The notes under the pieces are model-generated. The model was not told the DNA's origin. It searched no databases and was given only the letters and a program-made list of their open reading frames with translations. This document shows, piece after piece, positions 10,931-22,575 of a stretch of DNA of 64,000 nucleotides. The stretch lies in the NCBI GenBank assembly GCA_009192285.1, contig CM018603.1, forward strand, positions 1,899,802 through 1,963,801. Direction: 5' to 3'. The number at the start of each line of letters is the position of its first letter. The stretch's first letter is position 1. The DNA comes from Morchella semilibera (Eukaryota; Ascomycota; Pezizomycetes; Pezizales; Morchellaceae). A program made the position numbers and the translations under genes.

Positions 10931-13406
10931 ATGCTTCCTAGCAAGCGAGCTTCTACTGGAGAAGTGTACCCCCCTACTAATAGTAAACGAACAAGACCCC
11001 CAAGGTGTCCTGATGAGGATGCGGAGATACCTCAAGTGCCACTAGGAATGCCCCCGCCCAGAACGACTCGGAGACCTTCTATAGCACCACCCCCATCTTC
11101 CAAACACCCCCTATCGGCAGCCCCTAGCAAAGGCCTTCTGCGCACTCGAGGATCCTCTAAGAGGTATGGGGATGCCTCACGAAGAGTGACGATTCATGTA
11201 CCCGAGGATCATGTGGGCGGTATGGAATCAAATGCTGAAGAAAATAACAGCAGTGGATCTGATTATGAAGACCCTGCCCAGAGCGATCAGGAAAGCTCTG
11301 AAGACAATGAGGAGACTATGAATCCAATCCTATCACAGGGAAGCCAAACGGGTGGAAAGAAGCCTGCATCGGTGCCCCCCACAACTGCGAGAGCATTAGC
11401 AAAGGCCCTAAAGAAACCCACAGCGGCAGCCGCAGAAGCAATTGCCTCATCGGTTAATCTTCACGTAGTTGAGGTTCGTGAATGTGGCTCTTGTCCCTGA
11501 TTTGATTGGTCCTGCTAATGTTCAGTGATGACAAGTCAGAAAGGCAATCGGCCGCCTGCCAAACCAATGCAAAAACGAGGGCGAACTTCCGCCGTTTACC
11601 CAACAGAACCACCGACTGCTCCAGCAGCTTCCGCGGGTGCTTCCCGGGCACCGGAAACGCCTCCTGTCTATATTACTGACTCCTCACCTATGCCTATCCA
11701 ATTCTCTTCACCGGCTTATCGTGACCCACACGAGATATTTCCTTCGTCGCCATTGCATAGTAGATTTGAGGAAGAAATACCTCCGAGCTCTCCTCAGATG
11801 CCTTCGAGCTCTCCCCAAATCCCTCCTAGCACTCCCTATCCCTCCCCGAGCCAACGTCGACTTTACCGACCTGCCCCGCTGAGTAGCCCCGCGCCCCGCG
11901 AGTGGGCCTCCTCTGTCCCCGAGAGCGAAGACACAACAGACGATTACGTGCTCTCCCGGGTCTCCTCGCATATGCTCTCTCCGAGCACTCCCTACCCTTA
12001 TCCAAGCGCTGACGATAGCTCCGGAAGCTTTCAGAAAAACCAGTCAAGCAAAGCGCAAAGTTCCAGGAGTGCTAGTGTATTGTCCCTTGAGTGTCAGAGA
12101 GTAGAACGCGAGTGTAGTTCATTGATCGGGGAGCATACTCTTCTACGTGAACCGTTCCCGTGCGCGGCAAGACTAACGGTTCTATCAATAAATATGTGGA
12201 AAAAGGCTTGTAACACTTTGGGGTGTAAAACAGATATTGATGACACCGTCATTAAGCAGGCAAGTGCTCTAGCAACACTCCCTAATGCTCTAGCAGCACT
12301 CCCCAATGTTCTGACCCAATGTTCTGAGAGATGTTAACCAAGCGTAGGTCAGAAGTCTTCACTCCCGAGTCCGTTCACATTTGATGCATGAAGTGAAAGG
12401 GCGGCTCGCCGACTCATCTCTTTATGGGTTTGCTAAGCTCCCAACATCGCACGAACGGGTGAGCCATATCCGTTACCTTTGGAAGAATAATCGTTTCATC
12501 AACCATCCGGATCACTACGAGGTGGGAATTCCACATACCCACTAGAGCATTGAGTATAACTCTCACAGCTATTAGGAGTATCGTTGCCGGTTCCTAGCGC
12601 CGGAGATAGTTGATATTTTATATTATAAATTCTTCGAAGGTATCCGGATGCGAGGAGTCAGGGATCCTGAATTTCTCGAGCGAATAAACCTTATCCTGAT
12701 CTATCTGGTGGCTACTGCAATTTGGCATGGGTTGCGCGCCTGGTCGACGGGGGTTTACATCAAACCAGACTATTTTCAGTCCGGGAATGAGACGGTTGTG
12801 AGTAAGTAGTGGCCACTGCCCAGGGGGCTATCGGGAATGCTTATACTGATGTGGTGTGTGCCCCAGAGACATTCACGAGAATGACAAACACATGGAATAC
12901 TAGTAGCCGGACACCAGAAAATCAGGCTGGAACGCATCAGCAAGACTTCATTTGTCTCCTGATGTCTCCTGGGCCTCAGGAGACTCTCAGGAGACCTGGG
13001 AGACTGTTGGGAGACTCCAGTCACAAGTTGGGTTTGCTGATGCGTTAGAGTTGATTAAGGAGAATCTTTGTGATATGGTAGTTTTTGATCGAACGATATC
13101 GCCGAAACATACTAACCTTTAAAATAGATACGAAAAAAGAAGGGCGTTGTACTGGAGGTAATACCAGTAGATGGTCTTAAGGAAGATGATGATGCTCTCG
13201 CTGCAGCTCTGGCAGCATTCCGGAATTCTAGAAGGGGGACCACGGTGACTCCAGGGGCATCCCAGGGGACTAACTATGAGGACAGTCTTGATCCGGAGGT
13301 TGTTGGCGCCCAGCTGCGGGAAGTTCACGTCGATTACGGGGAGATTGAGGAGGAAGAACAGGAGCTCCCGGTTGAGCCAGAACAGGATCTCGAGCGAGAT
13401 GAATGA
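10931..13406 (+). pseudogene. Gene c copy 1: five-exon DUF6532-like protein, broken
   Basis: Proposed exons: 10931-11477, 11526-12259, 12348-12521, 12576-13077, 13128-13406. The N-terminal half is Ser/Pro-rich with acidic stretches. The C-terminal half (WKNNRFINHPDH..., then RMRGVRDPEF..., then LVATAIWHGLRAWSTGVY) resembles what I recall of DUF6532. Exon borders are supported by the same phases in P2 gene c. Intron 2 would be GC-AG (CAG/GCAAGT). Intron 4 has a perfect TACTAAC branch site. Damage: a frameshift near 12803 and a 108-bp MITE at 12935-13042 in exon 4; without it the frame reads on as in P2. Function unknown. Its location inside a transposon next to genes a and b suggests a role in transposition or in control of it. 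Confidence 0.75.
12935..13042 (+). mobile_element. MITE copy 5, internally deleted (108 bp)
   Basis: It has both CATCAGCAA ends and duplication CG (12933-12934, 13043-13044) but lacks about 29 bp of the central CTCAAAAAATATCCAGG segment. It interrupts exon 4 of gene c: the residues AGT and LEL flanking it are adjacent in the P2 homologue. Confidence 0.9.
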
Positions 13407-13459
13407 GACGAACAAGTCCCTACGAGATATCACGATAGCTCTCTGAGCTTTTGGAAGAC

Positions 13460-13590
13460 GTTATTATTTTTATTGGGATTATTTCTATCGGGATTATTCT
13501 TATTGGGATTATTTCTATCAGGATTATTCTTATTGGGATTATTTCTATTGGGATTATTTCTATTGGGTTTCTATCGGGATTATTTTTATT
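13460..13590 (+). repeat. 15-bp tandem repeat, right subterminal region of P1
   Basis: Eight or so imperfect copies of GGGATTATTTCTATT. A further 250 bp up to the transposon end are rich in TCAGG / CCTGA motifs, possibly subterminal transposase sites. Confidence 0.75.
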
Positions 13591-13989
13591 GTAATATTAT
13601 TTCGTGGACATGGATGTATTACCAAGAGCGGAATTTAACCACCAATAGCTACTAGAGATATCATGAGTGCTATGAGAGCAAAATGGGACCCCTATTAATT
13701 CAGGGTGAGGAGTGAGAGCGTCAGGCGGCTCCAGGTAATATAGGCACCTTCAGGTGATGCCAGGGAGATATATGTATCTTCAGGAGCATCTATGACCACG
13801 CCAGGAGGAATCAGGAAATGGTATAGGCGCCAGGAAGGGTTCTTCACGCTAGGAGAGGCATGATGTGATATGCACGCCCAGGCGCGCCCTGAGATTGAAC
13901 GAACCTCCGGAGATTGAGTTTGTCTTTGATGCGCCCTGAGCGTCCTGAGCGCCGTGAACGTCTGAGAAGGCCATCTAGGTTTGCTGATG

Positions 13990-14181
13990 TGAGGTGCAAG
14001 AGTCAGATCCGTGATAGTTGCCCTCTCTTTATGTTTGAGCTCCGCGGGAACTCCGTCAGGTCTCAGCTTAGTAGGGTATGCTGTGTGAAAATGGGACAGG
14101 AGGCGGGGGACGTTGGTAAGGTTCTCGGCATATTCGCAAGTTGAGGTATCATACCCTTTCCATTTAACCAAGTACTGCAGG
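13990..14181 (-). pseudogene. RT-C relic: chromodomain end of a gypsy pol, part 2
   Basis: The minus strand reads YLVKWKGYDTSTCEYAENL, a typical chromodomain at the integrase C-terminus of a chromovirus. It is the direct in-frame continuation of 22576-22797 when RT-B and one copy of GCAGG are removed. P1 truncates it at 13989. Confidence 0.85.
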
Positions 14182-14762
14182 TGTTATAGGATATCCGGGG
14201 TGTGGTGTTAAGAGTGTTGCAACGGGCGTGGTTTTAGAGTGATGAGTTGTGAAGAGAGTCGGTCGGGTAACCAACAAGGGTCTTGGCTAAATACAATAGG
14301 GTTGCGCCATCCATGAGGGGTGCGTCGCAATAGCATGGGCTTGTTGGCTTACACGTTCTATTGCATGTGGGAGACTCTCCCTGAAAAAGCATAGAAGCGG
14401 GGTAGGGTGCTTAGCACCTCTAACGTCCTATTGTATTGACGCCTTGGCTCTTGGCAAGTTACACAGTCGCGGATAGTATGGGTGGTTTTAGGAAGCACCG
14501 CCGATGTATGGAATCGGACAGGGTTGCGAGGATAGAATGTTATGGAAGGAATTATGGCGTGATCTTAGGTAGAAGACTCGTCTAGGCCTTGAAGCCACTC
14601 ATGTATAAATAGAAGCCTGATTGCCCTCGTCTTGTTGGAATCATCATCCTTCAAGAACTCAAGCGAGCGGAATCCGGTTTATCAAATTACAAAGTTTAAA
14701 CGCTACAGAACTATTGCTTAGCACTAGCCATATCCCAATACTCTTCGGGATATCCCTTTACA
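14182..14762 (+). repeat. RT-B 5' LTR
   Basis: TGTTATAGGATATCC at the start and GGATATCCCTTTACA at the end, giving the short terminal inverted repeat GGATATCC. A TATAAATAG box lies at 14604-14612. Same sequence as 21995-22575. Confidence 0.95.
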
Positions 14763-14772
14763 CTATTTGATA
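14763..14772 (+). promoter_or_regulatory. RT-B primer-binding site, probably self-priming
   Basis: After the LTR come CT and then ATTTGATA. Its reverse complement TATCAAAT occurs in the LTR at 14680-14687, downstream of the TATA box. No TGG start for a tRNA primer is present. RT-A and RT-D have the same layout with longer matches. Confidence 0.5.
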
Positions 14773-15221
14773 CCTTATCCGATCGCTTACCCTACGAGCA
14801 TCCCACTACTTCTCGAGAAGACTCTTCGCTTAAACAACTACCTTGTGTGATTGCTAGGTACGGATAGTACACGGGCACTTGGTACGAGAATAAGAGAAGT
14901 AGCGATCGAAGGAAGATAGTCACATGCACCCTCGGGAACTCTCCATCTACGAGTTTCCCTGCAAGACATCCTTTGTCGTCCCCCGAGGTAGCGCAGAGCA
15001 TCTTTACTGCGGCTACCTGGAATATCGAGGCTTCTTTTACGAAGCACAAACCCACTGCTTCTTCGAGGAATACGATCCGTGTATCCTCGAACCTACCACC
15101 CTTCCACCCATCAAGGTATCGCTTTACCAAAACTCCTACGGTTTAGCGCACCAAGTACCTTGGTTAACCCCACAACCTTGGACCCGACGAACTCCTAATC
15201 TCCGCTTCGAACAACTCCGCG
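14773..15221 (+). other. RT-B leader with an open frame
   Basis: From 14924 an open frame of about 98 codons runs up to the gag ATG in another frame (MHPRELSIYEFP...). Its composition looks protein-like. It may be an upstream ORF or an N-terminal gag part separated by a frameshift. Beyond 15222 that frame is only a shadow of gag. Confidence 0.3.
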
Positions 15222-17950
15222 ATGTCTCAGCAGCAGCAGCTACCATACGAGGAAGACTTGCTGATGTCAGATGCAGTCGCATTGCGGGATCAGCGTACCT
15301 TCGTGGCGCAGACTCAGCAGAGACACATCGGCACAACCAGGGATACGCCAATAACACATCTCTGGGAGTCAACGAGAGAGGCGAGATTACCTGGCCAGAG
15401 ACGGCTCAGGGACAGGAGGGAAACCTCCCCTTACCGCACGCCAACCCGAGGGTCACACTTGACTCGCAGGCCCTCCGAGGTCAGGGAGGAAGCCGAAGAC
15501 AGCGACGAGTCATCGGCCCCTATCAGCACCCACGACCCCTTCCTTACCGCTACGGTTCGCAGGGAAGTGCTGAGGCAGGGAGGGCAGGTCGTCCAGGGAC
15601 TCCACCAAGGCGTGAGCGAGCTCGCCACGCGCACCCAGAATATACCCGCCATCGAGGAACTCATCTCCCGACACGAGCGCCGAATCGAGGAGAGCAACCG
15701 GGCCCATCAAGCCTTAATCGGCGAGCTGCAGGCCAAGTTCGTCGTGAACGACGAGAATACGGTGCGGATAGCTACCGCCCTCCAAGATATGAACCTCCGG
15801 CTGCAGACGCAAGCGGGTACGCAGGCCCAGCAACTCAACGAGGCCGTGACCCGCCTCGCCAACACCGCCACAGCCCAACACCAGCGCCAGGAAGAACAGA
15901 CCCAGGCCTTGGTTACCTACGTCAACCAGCTCAAAACAACTCAGCCCGCAGTGGTTATACCCGCGGAAGTTACTGAGGCCCTTCAGAGGATCGAGGCAGC
16001 TAAGGCCATCGATCAGGAAGAACTGACAAGGGAAAGGGAGCGGGCAGAACAAATGTTGGTTAACACCCAGGAAGGTATGAAGACCCTCCTGGAGGAGATG
16101 AAGCGGGCTGCGGGGGTGAAAGGAAAGGGTAGGCAGGCGGCAGTGGAAAGTGAGTCGGAGTGTTACGGAGCAACACGGAGACAACGAACAAGAGGGCCGA
16201 GGTACACAACCGAGGCGAGAGCGGAGACGAGGGCGCGAGACGAAGACGAGAGAACTTAACCGAGGAGCAGGGTTGTAGGGCAGAGGGTCCAAATGGCCTC
16301 TCTGACGAAGACGTGGAGACGAAGATACCAGTAGACAACGCGGACTATGGTCATGAACTATGGCGGAGCGAGGCGAGGCGAGGGCAAGAGCGAAGCGAAG
16401 CGAGGACGAAGCGAGGTACTATGGAAGACCCTTCCGGTCTTGGCAACAACTATGGTTATGACGTAATATATTCGGAGACTAAAGACACAAGACAGAACGA
16501 AACTAAACCGTAGGGTTGATAACAGGAAGAACACGTAAGGAAAGAAAAGAGAAAGAAAAGAACAAAGGGAAGATCCGTAGCAACATATATATACCCCTTC
16601 TAATCCCTGTACAATCATGACTCATCACACCGTGTAACGGAAACCCATAGAAACTCCAAGAACCAAAAAGAAACCTTACACCCGAAGACCTATACTCTGA
16701 TATCCTCCTCCTCCGCGAAGCCCCTGGTACGCCGTGATACGGAGGAAGGAGAACGAGTGCCGCCACCACCGCCAATTGAGAATGCGCCACCTCCACCAGC
16801 GGATCCAATTGTTGTGAGATCCCAACACGGAAGTGCCCATGAAGGCCAGGGAGGAGGACGCGGAGGCAACGGTGGAGGACGAGGAAGGACTGGAGGTAGC
16901 AATCCAGACCCTTCAGACTCCTCTGACTCGGATGAGGACGAGAGAAGAAGGAGAGCGGAGAGAGATCGCCGAAGACGGGCTCGACGGTGGGCAGAAATGC
17001 TACCTCCCCCGGTCACCAATGTTCCTGCTGCGGGAGAAACCCCAAAGCAAGCCAAGATCCCTTTCGCCGGAAAACCAGACCAAGACGTGCGGCACTGGAT
17101 CGATCAGATGGAAATTCTGATTGACCTACAAAAAAAGGTCCGATGGGATGATAAGACCAAGATTCTGTGGGCATCCCTCGAACTACAGGGAAGTGCTGCC
17201 AGCTTCTGGCGAAATTACAAGGAAAGGCTCAGTGTAGAACCTGGGCTCGGTACTTGGGAGGCTTTCAAGAAGGAACTGCGCACCCAGTATGGTAATCGTA
17301 CCAGTCAAGAACAGGCCAAGCAGAAGATGGATAGGCTCCGTCAAACTGGCCCGATCGACGATTACATCAACGAGATGCAGAACCTCGAATGGGACGCACA
17401 GGTGGGGCCAATCGTCATGAAGTCTATGATCCTCGCAGGAATAAACTCCTCCTTGGAAACAAGACTCTCGGCGGCGATCGAAGAACCATCCAGCTTTCCG
17501 GCCTGGTTAGCCTGGGTACGCAAGGTCGGACGCAAGGACGCTGAGGTAAAAGCTCGCAGAGAGATACTGCGCGGCAAAGAACGGGAGAGACCCCGAGAAC
17601 CTCAGGCCTCCAAACGTCGACAACGCTCCAGGGAACGGCCAAGAAGGCAACAGGCAGAGACGACGCACCGTGAGCCCCAGTCCGGAAGCCTTGGTGCTAC
17701 CCAGGACGAGAAGGACCGGTGGCAAAAGGAAAATAAATGCCTCAGGTGCGGTCGAGAGGGTCACATCGCTAAGAATTGCTTTGCGACCAGTAAAGTTAGG
17801 TTTACGAGTGAGTCGAGTGGGGGAAAACGCAAACGGGAAGATACTCCTTCCGGGAGAAAGGAGCCTGGAAAGGGGGGTGAGAAAAAGAGGAAACAAGGAT
17901 CGCAGACGGAAGCATTTAGGTCTAGGATTACGTCACTGGAGGAAGATTGA
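15222..17950 (+). pseudogene. RT-B gag, split by a solo LTR
   Basis: Gag capsid protein. Part 1 (15222-16160) is Gln/Glu-rich with a long predicted coiled coil ending in ESESE. Part 2 (16745-17950) begins EGERVPPPPP, has the retrotransposon gag core (VRHWIDQMEIL..., YGNRTSQEQA...) and one zinc knuckle CLRCGREGHIAKNC near the C-terminus, then a basic tail. Deleting the LTR 16161-16739 and one CGGAG joins the parts in frame, giving about 714 residues with the same order (coiled coil, Pro-rich, capsid, knuckle) as RT-D gag. As it stands the protein ends early at 16259. Confidence 0.88.
16161..16739 (-). mobile_element. Solo LTR (LTR-D-like) inside RT-B gag
   Basis: 579 bp from TGTTACGGAGC to GCCGTGATA with exact 5-bp duplication CGGAG on both sides. 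It is a distant relative of LTR-D: same GAGCGAAGCG-type repeats, TATATATA box (minus reading) and GCCGTGATA end. Confidence 0.9.
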
Positions 17951-18260
17951 AATGGTTATTGGGTCTTTTCATGAGTTATTTCTTAGAATTATTACTTTTT
18001 GGATATTTGTACCGCATGGCTATGCGAAGATTGTATGGGCTATACGAAATTTAATTGGTTTTCTACGCAAAAATGCCTCAACAGTCACATGTGCACGGGA
18101 AATCCCTATCTATCAAGAGCAACCGTAACCGAAAAGCGGGACATGTGGATATGCTGCGGGAGGAGCGTATGACGCACCCATAGGCCACGACCCACATGAT
18201 CTGTCGAGCAATAGTAAGTTAACACATGCCAGTATAGAAAAGGATTACCCCGCACTTGGC

Positions 18261-18270
18261 TATATAAGGG
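18261..18270 (+). promoter_or_regulatory. TATA box between gag and pol of RT-B
   Basis: TATATAAGGG lies about 100 bp before the pol ATG, followed by an AC/CT-rich leader such as fungal 5' UTRs have. The 415-bp gag-pol gap is non-coding and pol is not in a simple -1 overlap, so a separate pol transcript is possible. Inference only. Confidence 0.35.
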
Positions 18271-18365
18271 CACCACCTCCCACCTCTTCGAAGAACATCA
18301 ACAACCTTCTTCATCGACCTCTACCATACAACCGACACCTCTCATACCCATCGAATACCTTTACA

Positions 18366-21300
18366 ATGTCCTCCTCAACTCAAGAAACTCGCCTAGAGAT
18401 AGAGATCTCTTGGGCTAACCCAAAGACCAACAAACACTTCACTCACATTGTCAAAGCCCTCCTAGATAGTGGCACCGAAGACTGGATCATGTCATGGGAC
18501 TGCGTCAAGAAGGCCGACATCCCGATCCAGAATCGACCTAAGATCCTCCTCATTAAGCAAGCCGATGGTACGCGTATGCCTCATTCCGGCACTCACATTA
18601 CCCAACCCCTCACACTCCGGATCGGTAGCCACCTCGACAGGCTAGTCACCTGCGAAATCGGTACCTTTGCTGGAGAAGACCTTGTAATACCACATCGATG
18701 GCTCACAGAGCATCAACCTACGATACATTGGGGACAGAACCTAGTCACCTTCAATAGTATCCAGTGTCAGATTAAGGGATGCATGATGACAGACTTGGAT
18801 ATGTACGAAGAGGGTTGGCAAGAGAAAGTGGTCAGACTTCTCAGACACATGCCAGACCCCGAGCCAGTAGTATCCATCGAGTCGCACCCTTTCTGGTCAC
18901 GCGGGTCGGGAAGCGAGACTCTCGCTAGTGCTATCCCGGCAGAGTTCCAAGACTACGCAGACGTGTTCTCCTTAGACGGAGCAGGCCGCCTGCCGGAACA
19001 TGGACAGTGGGATCATACGATTCCTCTGATAGACGGAAGCCAGCCTCCGTGGGGTCCGATCTACCCGTTGAGCCCCCCGGAACAGAAAGCGCTGAGGGAA
19101 TACCTGGACGAGATGTTAGCGGCAGGTAAAATTGTCCCGTCTTCGAGCCCAGCAGCGGCACCAATCCTCTTCGTCCCCAAACCAGATGGGTCATTACGGT
19201 TATGCGTGGACTACCGCGGGTTAAACGCCGTCACAGTCAAGAACCGATACCCCTTGCCGCTCATGGCTGAGTTGGCAGATTCGACGAAGGGTGCTCTCTT
19301 CTTCACCAAGATAGATCTCAAGAACGGTTATAACCTAGTAAGGATCGCCGAAGGAGAGGAGTGGAAGACAGCTTTCCGAACCAAATATGGCCATTTTGAA
19401 TACAAGGTGATGCCCTTCGGCTTGACGAACGCGCCAGCAACGTTCCAAGCGATGGTCAACACGATATTCAAGGATCTGTTAGATCAAGGCCTAGTGGTAT
19501 ACTTGGATGATATCCTAATATATTCCAAGTCTAGAGAAGAGCATATTGCTCTAGTGCGCAGGGTGCTGGAGCGGCTACGACAACACCATTTATTCGGCAA
19601 CCTGAAAAAGACAGCTTGGTTCCAAACGGAGGTAGAATTCCTAGGATTCAAGCTATCAGGTACGGGAACCCAGGTCTCACCCGAGAAGGTGAAGGCTATC
19701 ACCGAGTGGCTGGCGCCAACCAAGGTGAAGGAGCTTCAGTGCTTCTTGGGATTCGCCAACTTCCTCAGACGGTTTATCTACGGCTACTCAGAAGTGTGTA
19801 GGCCTATGACCAATCTCCTGAAGAAGAACGCCGTCTGGAAATGGGGTCGGGAGCAGCAGGATGCTTTTGCCGAACTCAAGAAGAGATTCACCACCGCTCC
19901 AATCCTCCGACACTACGACGAACATCGCCAGGCTGTCCTTGAAACTGATGCCAGCGACTGGGCTGAAGGCGCGATCCTATCCCAGGTGTTCGATGATGGT
20001 ATGTTGCATCCGGTGGCATATCACTCTCGCAAGTTCAACGAGGCAGAGGTCAACTACGAGATCTATGATAAAGAGATGCTCGCGATAGTTTCTGCTCTCT
20101 TGACTTGGAGACACTGGCTGGAAGGTACGGACATACCTATCCAGATATATTCTGATCACCAAAACCTTCAGTACTTCACAACGACCAAGAAGCTGTCAAG
20201 AAGACAGGCTCGTTGGGCCGAAAAGATAGCACCTTTTCGCTTCAAGATCCACTACCGACCAGGTGACAAGAACGGCAAGCCCGATGCATTGACACGGCGT
20301 CCGGAGTACGCCCTGGAAGGGGGAGTAGTTCGCGAGCAACCAGTAAAACAGCTGCTCACAATAGAACAATTCGCAAGAAAGTCAAGTACCGAGGTAGCAT
20401 TCGGTAGCGAAATCGTTAGTAACCCCCATGCGGAGCGGACATTATTGGATCAGTGGGTACACATACCGGGTGTAGGTCTGCCTTCGGCGCTACAGGACTG
20501 GTATGAGCAAGGAAGTCAATAGACACGCAGAGTTGTTCCGGATGAGCAATCTGATGGCGAGTGTCCGGAAGACTGGTGGACCCGGCAGACGTCGAGCTCA
20601 GGAGAGGACACGCTGCACGAAAAGTGGGATCCCGATCAGAATACGGCCACCCACGATGGACGTTGGGTTGTGCCTGGGCATGCGGTCAAGCAAGTCATTG
20701 AAGATCATCATGACAGACCGGTAGCGGGGCATCTAGGGAGGGATAAAACCCTTGAGTTGATTGATAGGAATTACTGGTGGCCTGGAATGACCACGGACGT
20801 CGCTAAGTACGTTCAGACCTGCGATGTTTGCCAGCGAGCAAAACAGCGACGGCGTCACCTATCATTGCCTCAACCCCTGGAGTTAGCGACTACGCCCTGG
20901 AACGACATCTCAATGGATTTCGTAGTAGAAATGCCAAAGGAGAAGTCGGGATACCGTAACGTATTGGTTGTCGTAGACCGTTTTAGCAAAATGGCCCACT
21001 TCATCCCAATGACGGGTATCAATGCGGAACAGACCGCTCAGGCCTTTGTCAAAGACATATGGCGCTTCCACGGACTACCTCGATCGATAGTATCAGACAG
21101 AGGTACCCAGTTCGTGTCGGCCTTTTGGGTGGCAGTTACGGAACGACTAGGGATTCGTAGAAGACTCTCAACATCGTTCCACCCCCAAACAGATGGCCAA
21201 ACCGAGAGGACAAATCAGCACATGGAGTCCTATCTTCGCGCATTTACGGCCGGTACGGGTAAGAAGTGGAGAGATCTCCTTCCTATCTGTGAATACGCCT

Positions 21301-21899
21301 ACAACAACGCGAAGCATTCCTCTACCGGACAGTCACCCTTTTATGTCAACTATGGGTTTCACCCTCGGACAGACTGGCCAACGGACGCAGAAATCGAACG
21401 ACTGGATGACAACGGGAATAACTATCTCGATGAAATCCTATCGGCCCATGAGCTGGCACGGGAAACGTTACAGAAGACGTACGATAAAATGGCGTCACGA
21501 CCCGGACCAACAGTCCAACAGTTTATACCAGGACAGAAGGTTCTTTTAGACACTAGGAACCTTGGCGGCTACAACAAGTGGTCAGATAAGTTTACAGGAC
21601 CCTTCGAAGTTCTCGCCAAAATCGGCAATCGAGCGTACCGTTTGGACCTTCCGGTAGAATGGAAGATACACAACGTGTTCCACGAGATGTTGCTTCGACC
21701 TTATCGGGAAGATTCGGATCCGAGTAGACAACAGAATACCCGTAAACGACTCGCAACACCGGAACCACAGGAAGCCTTGGCGGATGAGAACGCCAGACTT
21801 GTCACTAAGGCTCACCCTCATACTCGCAGTCAAGGAAGCCAGGACCTCGCGTCGGGAGTCAGACGGACTCAAAAGCGACGGCGGTTACTTGAAGAGTAG
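18366..21899 (+). CDS. RT-B Pol polyprotein with one in-frame TAG
   Basis: Order and landmarks: protease (LLDSGTED near residue 35), RT (FTKIDLKNGYNLVRI; YLDD at about 379-382), RNase H (ETDASDW), integrase zinc finger (GHLGRDKTLEL...CDVCQRAK), integrase core (MDFVV, SDRGTQF, HPQTDGQTERTNQ) and a C-terminal region ending at 21899 without a clear chromodomain. The frame is open for 1178 codons except TAG at 20520-20522, between RNase H and integrase. It may be a CAG-to-TAG mutation or, less likely, a readthrough stop. ATG chosen because it follows the TATA-led leader and gives a full protease. Confidence 0.9.
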
Positions 21900-21980
21900 T
21901 CCTGATACCTTTCCTCGCGTATGGGTTTTCCCACAGGGTTTTTTCCATGCAGAGGTTTTAACGGTCGGGGACGACGTCTT

Positions 21981-21991
21981 AGGAGGGGGAG
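21981..21991 (+). promoter_or_regulatory. RT-B polypurine tract
   Basis: AGGAGGGGGAG lies 3 nt before the 3' LTR, the expected place for plus-strand priming. Confidence 0.7.
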
Positions 21992-21994
21992 TAG

Positions 21995-22575
21995 TGTTAT
22001 AGGATATCCGGGGTGTGGTGTTAAGAGTGTTGCAACGGGCGTGGTTTTAGAGTGATGAGTTGTGAAGAGAGTCGGTCGGGTAACCAACAAGGGTCTTGGC
22101 TAAATACAATAGGGTTGCGCCATCCATGAGGGGTGCGTCGCAATAGCATGGGCTTGTTGGCTTACACGTTCTATTGCATGTGGGAGACTCTCCCTGAAAA
22201 AGCATAGAAGCGGGGTAGGGTGCTTAGCACCTCTAACGTCCTATTGTATTGACGCCTTGGCTCTTGGCAAGTTACACAGTCGCGGATAGTATGGGTGGTT
22301 TTAGGAAGCACCGCCGATGTATGGAATCGGACAGGGTTGCGAGGATAGAATGTTATGGAAGGAATTATGGCGTGATCTTAGGTAGAAGACTCGTCTAGGC
22401 CTTGAAGCCACTCATGTATAAATAGAAGCCTGATTGCCCTCGTCTTGTTGGAATCATCATCCTTCAAGAACTCAAGCGAGCGGAATCCGGTTTATCAAAT
22501 TACAAAGTTTAAACGCTACAGAACTATTGCTTAGCACTAGCCATATCCCAATACTCTTCGGGATATCCCTTTACA
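21995..22575 (+). repeat. RT-B 3' LTR
   Basis: 581 bp, identical by eye to 14182-14762, followed by the target duplication GCAGG. Confidence 0.95.

Larger units (their letters stand above)
2376..13989. mobile_element. P1: 11.6-kb Plavaka-like DNA transposon, degraded
   Basis: The left end is CATCAGCAAG and the right end TTTGCTGATG. The flanks are the 2-bp duplication TG (2374-2375 and 13990-13991), and beyond it the RT-C pol sequence runs up to the junction. Order: gene a (minus), gene b (plus), gene c (plus), the same architecture as P2 read in the opposite direction. P1 has been hit by four MITEs and probably an LTR, and its transposase and gene c carry frameshifts and a stop, so it cannot be autonomous now. 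Confidence 0.85.
14182..22575 (+). mobile_element. RT-B: full-length Ty3/gypsy LTR retrotransposon
   Basis: 8394 bp bounded by two 581-bp LTRs that look identical by eye, with target duplication GCAGG (14177-14181, 22576-22580). Order: LTR, leader, gag (split by a solo LTR), spacer with TATA box, pol (protease, RT, RNase H, integrase), polypurine tract, LTR. Identical LTRs mean a recent insertion, yet gag is disrupted, so it was probably moved by another copy or broken soon after arrival. Confidence 0.93.

Noticed and set aside
15222-15976. Second half of an open frame starting at 14924
   Set aside because: After 15222 the true frame is gag (coiled coil and good fit with RT-D gag); the other frame is an Arg/Gly/Pro-rich shadow.
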